Assembly: GCA_032768795.1 (NCBI GenBank)
Contig: CP136491.1
Location: forward strand, 248,001-312,000
Length of the DNA stretch: 64,000 nucleotides
Reading direction: 5' to 3'
DNA from: Tremella fuciformis
Lineage: Eukaryota > Basidiomycota > Tremellomycetes > Tremellales > Tremellaceae
Part shown: positions 55,788 through 64,000 of the stretch, piece by piece
Numbering within the stretch: the first letter of the stretch is position 1
How the letters are laid out: the number at the start of each line of letters is the position of its first letter
Position numbers and translations under genes: made by a program
The notes under the pieces: model-generated
The model's database searches: none
Told to the model about the DNA's origin: nothing
The model's input: the letters and a program-made list of their open reading frames with translations, nothing else

Positions 55788-57775
55788 TCAAGGAGTATAG
55801 TACGAAGGCCGGCGCCCAATGGCCACTTTGAGCGGAGGCAGACTACGTCCCTCTCCACCAAACAAGCTGCCTTCGCCCGGTGCACCGGCCCCGGCGCCAG
55901 GGGCAGCACTCACGCTGCCTCGTCCCAGTGCGCCGGGAATCGGGATGGACCCAGTAGGAGGAGGAGAGATGAGCGGCGGTAAAGAAGGCCGCTCGTCGTG
56001 CGGTGCGGCGCTGGCACTTGGCCGGCGCTCGTCCACGCGCATCGAGTAGTCGGGCCTGAAGACGGATCCTGGGCTTGGCGGGCGGTACGGCCCCAGCGAT
56101 GGTGCCGCTGCTGGCGTAGGCGCCGGCGGTCGCGCAGAGGCCCAGTCGTGTGGCGCCGGCGGCTGGCTGGCATAGCTGGGCCGGCGGCCATCGTACGTCT
56201 GCCGAGCGTACGGCGGCGGTCTGTCGTGCGCCTGGGCATGGGCAGGATGCACCGACGTCCACTGTCCCGAAGGCTGGCGCGGGATCGGGTACTCTGAGGA
56301 CGAGGGCCGGCGCCACTCCCCCGCGGCTGCCCCGACGGAGCCGTGCGGCTTGGGGGGCGGGTCGTACATTGTGCTGCTGCTCGGTGTGGGCGGGCCCGCA
56401 TACGAGTAGTGCGGCGTGACCGGGGAGGGGAAGCCGTAAGAGGAGCGAGAGGAGTATTGGGCCGGGAGGGGCGGGAGTGGGGGGATGTCGTCGGTGGGCG
56501 TGAGGAGGTAGGTGGGGGAGGTGACGGACGTGCGGTGGGACGAGGCTTTGCGCGGTTGGCGCGCGATGGACGGGCGGGCGGTGCTGCGGGTCAGTCCCTA
56601 TCAATCGTACAACACCACCACAAGGAAAGAAATGAAGGAGACTGGAGGAAGACCCTAGAGGAAGAGACGAGAAGAGACTGGACCCACCCCGGACACGGCC
56701 CCCTTTTCTTCTGCGGCCCAGAGTAGACGCACTCGACGCCGCTCTCTTTGCAGCGCGAGCACGTCCCGGGCATGCCGCCATTCGCGGCGCCCATCCCGCC
56801 CCCGGCGTCGCAGCGCACTTTACGACTGCGGCACGCGTTGCACGCCTTGGTCGTGCGGCTGATCGGCGCCCGCATGCCCATGCCCATCCCGATGCCCATG
56901 CCGGGGGGTATCGGCATGTTCATATGGTCCATCATCATGCCCGGCGCAGACGAGTACGGCCCCGCCATGGACGTCGACGAGCGATACGGGTGCGGGTACG
57001 GCTGGCCATACCCATGCCCACGGTCGTACGGGTTCTGCGCCGAGTGGCGCCGCACCATGCCCGGGTGCGGCCACCCCGACTGCACCGACGGCGCGAGGGG
57101 CGCCGTGGCGAGGTGCGGCGAGAGGCCGGGGGAGAGGAAATGCCGCAGGGGCGGCGAGTCGGTGCGCCTGGACGAGACGGTCACGCGGTCGCGGTCGTCG
57201 CGATCGACGTCCATCTCGCGGTCCGCGTGCGCGCGCTCGGCCTCGTGCAGCATCTCGACGTCGCCTCCGCCGCGGCCATCGCCGTCGCGCGAGCCGGGTG
57301 ATGACGCAGGCGAACGCAGCAACGCCATCAACGACCCGCGGCGCCGGCCGTCCGCGGCCGGGTGGTGCAGTGGCGGGAGCTGGATTGGCGATGGCCGGCG
57401 CTTGACCCCCATGCTCGCACCGTCAAACGAGGCGGGCTTGACCTCTCCCCCCGAGCCAGAGGCCACGCGCGCCATATGGCTCGTGGCCGCCTCGGACAGG
57501 ACGGACAGCGCCCCGTTGCGGTCCATGGGCGGTGGGATGAAGGCGAAAGTGGGTGTGCGGACGGGGGGAGAGACCGAGAGCTTGCTGCCGCCTGTGCCGG
57601 GTGGGCCGGATGGTCGACGGGCGCCGAAGGACGTCGAGGATGCGCCCGAGGGGCGGCGCAGGGGCTCGGTGCCCGCGAGCGAGGGGGAGCGGTCGGGCAG
57701 GATGAGCTTGCCGGTCGAGCGGTCTTCCTGGATGAGCAGGTGCCGCAAGCGCGGCGAGAGCGTCGTGTCGGTCAT
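55788..57775 (-). CDS. Zn2Cys6 fungal transcription factor
   Basis: Exons 57775-56688 and 56583-55788 give 627 residues. The zinc cluster lies at about residues 311-348: CNACRSRKVRC, then a 16-residue Gly/Met loop, then CSRCKESGVEC. It is followed by the linker VYSGPQKKRGPCPG at the exon end. It is placed mid-protein, unlike the usual N-terminal site. The preceding 300 residues are Ser/Pro/Arg-rich with a His-Pro-Tyr stretch and a Met/Gly/Pro run. The following 265 residues are Pro/Ser/Tyr-rich without a recognisable fungal_trans middle-homology domain. Targets are unknown. It converges on the methyltransferase gene with 193 bp between stops, and the start codon faces the 2.9-kb gap. Confidence 0.9.
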
Positions 57776-60685
57776 GATGATTCGATTCGTTGGGAGGCGT
57801 CGGGTCGTAAGGCGTGACGGTGCGACTCGGTCGATCGCAATCGCCAGTCTACGAGAATGGGCGGTCGTCACTGTGACAGACAGAGAGAGCGAGAAGATGA
57901 TGCGTAAGCGGAGCGAGTCTTCAGTGTGGTCTGGTCGGGTCTCGTCTCGTCTCGTCTGGGAACTCGATTGCCAGCGTCCGAACTTTGGCTTATCGACCTC
58001 CGTGTCCGACGAGTGGTGATGGGCCAAGTGGCCCGGTCTATATTGCTGCCGTCGGAGCCAATGGGGCCAGGCAGACAAAGCAAAGCAGAGGGGAAGAAAG
58101 AGGCAGGGCTCGCAGGTCTCGGATAGCGGTCGTCCACCTGGAGGAATGGGACGGTGTCACCCCTCGTCTTGGCTGGCCGCCGCCGCCGCCTCGTCTTGCT
58201 TCTTGCCGATGGCTCTGATTCGGGCGCTCGCACCTCCGCGGATGGGCGCGCGAATTATGCTTGTTGCGATTCTCTTCTTCTCCCACGAGAGAGAAGAGCG
58301 GGATGGAATGACGGTCGAGCCGAGGAACCCAATCTGCTTTGCTGCAGAATCGGGCAGCTGCTTGCTCCTGCGTCTTGCTCCTGGGCGGCCCGCAGACCTT
58401 AACGAGCTAGCGTGGTGTCTCGTGTCTCGTGGCCAGGGGCAGCCGGGAGCGCCGCCTGCCCTCGTGGGCGGTGGAAGAGCGGTAGGTTTGGCGGGATGTC
58501 TCAGATGCGCCGCGAGCCGGTGCCGGTGGTGCTTGGGAGCTGGAGCTGCGTCGACAACAATAGAAAAGAAAAAGCGCTACGAGTACGGGTGCTCGATGGG
58601 GGGAGAAAGAGGGAGCGTAGGGGGGTGCTGGGCTGTACTTGACTGGCTGGACACCCTCCCCGCGCGCATTTGGCAAGGACCAGGTCCTGGATAAACAAAA
58701 AAGCGACCGATACCAGGCAGCTCAGTAGTCTCGGAGGTGCGAGACGCGATTTGTCCGAGTGAGGGGGAGGGCTGCTGCAAGACAGCCAAGCCAAGCAGGT
58801 AGCCGGCCAGCGAGCGAGCGCCGCAGCAAGTCCAGGACAGCTGGAAGCGTGGTGTTGGTGTTGGGTCTCGTCTGCCTCCGAGGTCCGAGACGGAGTGGAC
58901 GCCGCTGCCAAGCAGAGTCGTCGTTCTTTTTCTCGTTCTTTGTTCTCCAGGTACGCAGTCGCGACGAGCAGGCGGGCAGCGCTGGTTGCACAGCGGCAAC
59001 CCACCCGCGAGCCGTCGGATGGTCGTGCAGCAAGCAAGCAGTTCTGGGGTCTGCTCGATTGGATCAAGCCACTGCCGAGACCTTCCTGAGCCTCTTTGGC
59101 TCCGAACCCAAGGTCCACGGCGGCCGGCCCAACGTTAATTGCGTGGTTCATCCGAGGCAGGCGGCCTTACCGGGGCCAAGGGCACAGCGGGCCACACTGT
59201 CTCACCGACGCACCCTGTCGATCAGTTGGACCCTCTGCGAGCATGCTAGGAGCAACGCCGCATCAGGGAACTGGGCGGTCACGAGTGACGACGAGGCGCC
59301 ATGGTGTGATGAAATACTCCGGCACGGCGCCTCCGGACCTTCCGACAGCCCCGACCCAAAACCCTATTGAGCCAGCGGGCACCGCAGCGCGCACGCCCAG
59401 CTCAGGCCCGAAGGCGTCTTCGGACAAACTTGTACCGTGGAGCAGCGCACAGACAATTGAGCAGAGCGGGCACGCGACTGGTGCGTCCCGCCGGACAAGG
59501 ACGTGCCACACGGCGACGACACGGGGTCTAGCACGCTTCTAGTCGCCGTGCGTCGGTGCGCCATCCACCCACCCCCAGCCAGTCTCACCGCTCGGATGCT
59601 AAAGATATGGACGACCCGTCCGGTGGACCAGTGCGATTCCAGGCTTTCCCTGCCCGTCTCGACCGTGTCGCACATGTTGCACGGCTGCATGGGCCTATGT
59701 ATAGCAGCAACTCGCAGTCGCCCGTCGAGACGCGCTGTACCGCAGCGCAGAGCTGAGAGCTGCAACGATCGACGCGCTCGCTCACGGCATGCCCGTGGGT
59801 GCTGATAACGAGGGGAATGGGTGATCACGTACAAGGCGATACGTAACGACGCGTCCGCCGCGAAACAACAGGTCCAAACAAAACAAGTCGGACCGCGGTT
59901 GATCCAGAGTATATCCTCCGTTTGGCCGCGCGCACCGCAGCAACCAAGCAACGACCAGCACCGTGAAGCGCGGGCGCGTCGTCGATCGACCACCCTTGCT
60001 ACGACCAGACAAGGAGGATGCATGTCAGAGCTCCTCAAATTCCGGGGAGAGAGTCCATCTGCCGCCCGTCCGACGAGCCGTTTAATCTACTGTCCAAACC
60101 TGACATGAGCTGATCTCGTGCCGAGGCGGGGCACTAAGGCAATGGTAGATAGGTAGTATGGCATGTGATCGAGGGCCGATGCGGCAGGGATCTCGGACCG
60201 ACTCTATATACTCCTTAAATGAAATTGAGGAAGCGAATAGATCGACAGGACCCGGAGGTTCAAGGCCAGCGCTACGGAGGAGGCTGCAAGCTATCAAGTG
60301 ATCGACCGATACGATCAGATGCGATGCCACCCCAGCGCTAGTGCGAAAAATCATCCAGGATGCCTGCCCTGTACAATCTGTCAAACCTTGTCTGCGCGGA
60401 TAGGTGCACTTGCTTAACTTACTTTTGCAAGACTATCAGCTCTTCGATGTCCTGAGTACGATGCATAATGCTGCGCCGCCACTGTCATACCCCGGTGGCT
60501 GAGATCCAGTCAGGATGTCATGCGTAGCAGCGACCCACACACGAAACACGGGTCCACGGATCAACAAGAGGAAAAGCGCCACAATTCACCTAAGGCTTGC
60601 TGCCGACTGTAACGCCGCATAATTCCGCCTCCCCAGGTGGAGGTCGTCCAAGATTTTGCTCAGATACAGCTCAACACCTGGCAAG
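57776..60685. promoter_or_regulatory. 2.9-kb divergent gene-poor region (Zn2Cys6 factor/RSA3)
   Basis: No supported gene on either strand. The many 60-220-codon ORFs overlap in all frames, as expected at this GC content. A TCTCG pentamer is repeated four times near 57940-57958, upstream of the Zn2Cys6 factor. Long upstream regions are common for fungal regulators. A non-coding RNA cannot be excluded. Confidence 0.5.
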
Positions 60686-61544
60686 ATGGCACCGAAGGCT
60701 GCAGCCGCAGCAGCAGGCGCCAGCGCGGCCAAACAAGGACGGAGCAGGAAGCGGAGAAAACAGCAGGAACACAACTGGTCTTCGTCGGATGACTCGAGCT
60801 CGGACGAGGACGAACAAACTCCCGCCCAGCCCCAAGCGGGTCCCTCGAGTCAGCGCATGGATGTGGATGGCGAGTCAGAAACTGACTCAGGTTCAGAGTC
60901 GAGCGAGGTTTCTTCGTCCGACCCGAGCGATAGCTCCGACTCGTACGATAGCAGCGATGACGACGACGAAGGGCAATCGTCAGTAGCGCCAGTCCAGGCG
61001 AATGGCAAGGACAAAGCAACAACTGTCCGACCGCCCAGGCCACGAGCGCCGACTCTATCGCCCTCCCCGCCGCCTCGCGATCTGCCGTCTTTCCTGTCGG
61101 ATCCGAAGATTGTGGGCAAGGAGAAGAAGCAGGCAGAGGAGGAGGACCGGAGAACGCGGTTCAGGAAGGTGTATATGGACAAGCTGGTCCAGGGCTTTGG
61201 GAGCGACTTGGAGAAGCTCAGAGAGGTGCGCCACACCGATACAGGGGGAGGCTTCGAGCCGTCAGCTGACCGCGCAGAGCGAGACGAACCTAGATGCCCA
61301 TGTTTTACAGATTCTCATTGATGCCCTTGGTTCCGGTGAGTCATATCTTCCCTCACTGGATGTGCACTTCTAGTCCCTTTCATCGCACTCTAGCCTTCCC
61401 ATCGGTCTGACCTCGGAACCCGACGGTCGACCAGCACACCTGAGGCCACTGGCTGACCCCGCAGGCACCGACGTTTACAATGACGCGAAGGCGACGGGCC
61501 AGGGAATTGACGAAGTGGGAGTGCTGCTGGGCGACAAGCAGTAG
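60686..61544 (+). CDS. RSA3: Ribosome assembly protein 3
   Basis: Three exons (60686-61225, 61278-61335, 61465-61544) give 225 residues. A basic Ala-rich start (MAPKAAAAAAG, KQGRSRKRRK) and a long Ser/Asp/Glu acidic region precede the conserved Rsa3 domain: TRFRKVYMDKLVQGFGSDLEKLRE, NLDAHVLQILIDALGSGTDVY and a C-terminal GVLLG. Rsa3 is a nucleolar factor needed for 60S subunit maturation and associates with Dbp6-containing pre-60S particles. The acidic tract is typical of nucleolar proteins. The start was taken at the first ATG of the frame. IMA1 follows after 247 bp on the same strand. Confidence 0.9.
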
Positions 61545-61791
61545 CATCAGGATCTCGCCGGGCCATGCATGTTGTAGCTCTAATCCACTTGTATGCATTC
61601 ACCACCACCGCCCTGTGACCGAGAAGCGCATTGACCGCTTCACGTGGCAAGAAATCAACTAAACCGCGTCATAAAAGACAACTGCAACTTGCCCATTTCG
61701 ACGTTTACTCTTCATCATCTTGTTTGCAATGTTCAGAACATAGCGATTCGAAGGAGTGGAACGCATCTGTTGAGGAGCAGCACACGATACA
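61545..61791. promoter_or_regulatory. RSA3-IMA1 intergenic region
   Basis: 247 bp holding the RSA3 3' UTR and the IMA1 promoter. No defined element was recognised. Confidence 0.4.
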
Positions 61792-63539
61792 ATGCCTTTC
61801 CTGCGCTCGTCGACCAGGCCCGTCGCAGTCGAGTGCTTCTTCTGCCTCTCGCCCTCGCTTCTCTCTCCGGAACGAACAACACCCCGCGACAGAAAGGGGA
61901 AGGGCAAAGCCGGAGTCAGTCCAGCTGGCACAAGGTGGAACTGGAGATGCGAGCGATGCGGATGCTGGAACATCAAAGACGAGGTCAGCTGCTGGCAAGA
62001 CAATGCCTGAGCTGTATAGCTTACTTCACAGCGCGGACAGATGATCTCGGACATTCCTGCGATGCACGATCCGTCCCTCAACACCGAGTCGTTCTCCCTC
62101 CGAGGTCAGCTTGCAAGCCCGAATGATCTCCTCGCAGCAGCTGACTCGTAGCTACGCCGTCGTCGTCTCGGTTACCTAGTGGGACCACGCGCAATCCGTT
62201 TTGCCATAACTGCCAGGCGAACCAGACTCTCATCATGAATATGCTCGCCAACTACCTGCCAGACGATCAGGTACTACGAGCTGGATGCCAGATCTTGAAT
62301 CAATGCTCATATGCAGGACCCGTCTTTCCCCTCTCTCTATGCCGACCTTCCGAGCTACCTCGCCAGTCTGCACGCCAGGTATCCGCCTGTGTGCCAAGAG
62401 TGTCAGCCTGCAGTCGAGGAAGCTTTGCGACGGTCAGATCAGCGCGCGCAGGTCGAGGCGTGGGGCTCGGCTCTCAATAGAGGCGCTAACCACGCTCGGG
62501 TGGCAGAAGGGGCAGGAGAGCCGACAGGACTCCGATTGTGGTCGTGGCGGCTCAAGGGCGCGTTATGGGTGGGGCATCTGGCTCTGAACTTTGCGGCTTG
62601 CCTTGCTGGTGAGTCCTTCAGCTGAGAATACTCGACCCAGCTGATGTTCAGCGTCTCACCTGGTCGACTTGACGCCGGCACTTGCGACCGATCAGCCGAT
62701 GCTTGCTGCACTCGCGTTGTTGACAGTCGACCTGCTGTCAATATGGTGGATTGCATGGGACCCATTCGAGTACCGACGTGAACTGCTTGGTGTCAACGCC
62801 CGTCGATCTCTTCGGAGCGCATGGAAGGTTCGTTGCAACCTTGCGTGGCGGGCTGGATCTGACTCCGCAGAGAGACATGGCGGCACTGTGGCTATCGAGA
62901 CTGGCTTTCGCCCTGTTGTCGTTATACTGGACCATGAGTCAGTCGACTGCTCGGTCCCATCGGCTTGCAGCTATAGCAACACTCAGCGTGGAGTCTGTCG
63001 TGCGTTTCGCCTGAAAAAGCCATGCTCTTCGCTCATGTCAGATTCTCTTTCATGCCTTTTTCGCCCAAAAGGCGTCTCGGCCCATCCAGATCTCCTTGGT
63101 CCGGCCTGCGCAACCCCATGTCTCGTTCACTTCTACTCCCCATCGATCGAGTACGCATGCAAGTAAGACACAAACTGGCATATCGCAGGACGGACTCTCC
63201 GAACATGTCTTGTCGCATAGAGCTTCAAACCCGATATTTGGCGAAACCTCATGGAAACCTAAGACAGGCATTGCAGATGGGCCCGAGCCCATGGACTGGG
63301 AGCCGTCTCCTAGCTTGCGCCGCCGACCCCTGGCAACTACCCAGCAAGATGACCAGGAAGTGGACGAGATCACGCCTCCGCGCAAGTCTGATTGGGACGC
63401 ATTTGCCACTAATCGACAACGGATGTATCCGCAGAAAACAGAGGAGACCGGTCTGGAGTCTCTGCTGGCTGGATGGGGCATACGGGAACGAGATGCCCGA
63501 GAGACGAACAACCGCAGACAGAGAGGATGGTTCTGGTAG
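61792..63539 (+). CDS. IMA1: Inner nuclear membrane protein Ima1 (Samp1/NET5 family)
   Basis: Seven exons (61792-61983, 62041-62104, 62152-62270, 62317-62608, 62652-62769, 62828-62999, 63042-63539) give 484 residues. The N-terminal Ima1 domain has four CxxC pairs: VECFFCLSP, WRCERCGCWN, FCHNCQANQTLIMNMLANY and VCQECQPAV, with SDIPAMHDPSLNT between them, a probable zinc fold. Four or five membrane segments follow (LWVGHLALNFAACLA; LAALALLTVDLLSIWWIAW; AALWLSRLAFALLSLYW; LAAIATLSVESVILFHAFFA). The soluble C-terminal tail contains EPMDWEPSPS and EETGLESLLAGWGI, as in fungal homologues. In fission yeast Ima1 is an inner nuclear membrane protein linked to centromere and LINC functions. The join at 62770-62827 is the least certain; the others restore conserved sequence. 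Confidence 0.9.
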
Positions 63540-63680
63540 CGGAGTGTCATTGTCATTGTCCATGCCAAAGTGTCCATATGGCAACACGAAAAGAAACATA
63601 AAGACCCAGGCGCCATATCCTTGACGGCTAGTGCTGTTCAGCATCCCTGCTCTTCGTCTGGTCGTCCTCGCCTTGCCGGG

Positions 63681-64000
63681 CTAAGTCGACTCGTAGTAAT
63701 ACACATAGTTGCTCTGCGTGCACTCCTGGGCTGTCCCGGAATTGAACGCGTCGGTGTAGCACCAATACGTCGAGGTGTCCGTCCTATAAGAGATCATAAA
63801 TTGAGGGGCATTGTCGGTGTTTGCGTGAGTCGCGCACTGCGCCACAGCATCCGAGTCGGACGACGCGACGAGATTGTAGAATTCTGTGTCGGTCGTTCCG
63901 GCTGGAGCATGTCAGTTGCGGTCATGGCTGACGGGGAGCCGGAGCCCGACTCGAGACTCACAGTAGCCGCCATAACACGCGACCCAGTAGAAACCACTGG
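63681..64000 (-). CDS. 3' end of a cysteine-containing surface or secreted-type protein (partial)
   Basis: The gene runs off the right edge. The exon 64000-63962 reads SGFYWVACYGGY. A 60-nt intron (63961-63902) follows, then the last exon 63901-63681 with GTTDTEFYNLVASSDSDAVA, YRTDTSTYWCYTDAF, TAQECTQSNYVYYYEST and stop. Regularly spaced Cys, Tyr/Trp and Thr suggest an extracellular domain such as a WSC-like or fungal secreted module. There is too little for a family name. The joined frame is continuous to the window edge. Confidence 0.6.

Noticed and set aside
58501..59151. 216-codon minus-strand ORF in the large gap as a gene
   Set aside because: Overlapping ORFs of similar size exist in other frames, and composition looks like random GC-rich sequence. 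No motif was found.

Overview
The window is a nuclear stretch of a GC-rich, intron-dense basidiomycete yeast, most likely a tremellomycete (Cryptococcus, Tremella or Trichosporon relatives). The reasons are the very short introns (mostly 39-60 nt) with GTGAGT-like donors and CTGAC-type branch sites almost touching the acceptor, a bifunctional tryptophan synthase, a complex I assembly factor, a Pbs2-type MAPKK, and a glycoprotein of the basidiomycete 'macrofage-activating' family. Species cannot be named from the sequence. Exon boundaries were inferred by eye from splice motifs and frame continuity. For nearly all genes the summed exons are an exact multiple of three and end at a stop, which supports the models.

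Layout, left to right (strand): 3' part of an RS-rich SCI1-like gene (+); tryptophan synthase TRP5 (+); ATG13 (-); ribosomal protein RPL27 (+); GPI-type surface glycoprotein (+); PH-domain Caf120/Skg3-like protein (+); RPL35 (-); RAD23 (+); an unrecognised protein with about seven membrane segments and a long tail (+); MON2 (+); bZIP factor (-); CIA30/NDUFAF1 (-); PBS2 MAPKK (+); ERG27 (-); unknown nuclear-looking disordered protein (+); a possible 77-residue small gene (-); FG nucleoporin (-); unknown acidic protein (-); mucin-like single-pass membrane protein (-); a 2.95-kb gene-poor gap; SAM methyltransferase (+); Zn2Cys6 factor (-); a second 2.9-kb gap; RSA3 (+); IMA1 nuclear-envelope protein (+); 3' end of a cysteine-containing surface-type protein (-).

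The genes do not form a pathway cluster. They are mostly housekeeping: tryptophan and ergosterol synthesis, ribosome and its assembly, autophagy initiation, endosome-Golgi traffic, proteasome shuttling, nuclear envelope and pore, osmostress signalling and complex I assembly. A few accessory genes (surface glycoproteins, methyltransferase, Zn2Cys6 factor) lie around the two large gaps. I see no mobile element, CRISPR, tRNA or rRNA. The most interesting material is the unrecognised multi-membrane-span protein, the splice-site architecture (branch-to-acceptor spacing, GC-AG introns, a 31-nt intron, start-codon microexons, stopless 3n introns), a PPxY tail revealed only by splicing, and a candidate unlisted small gene.
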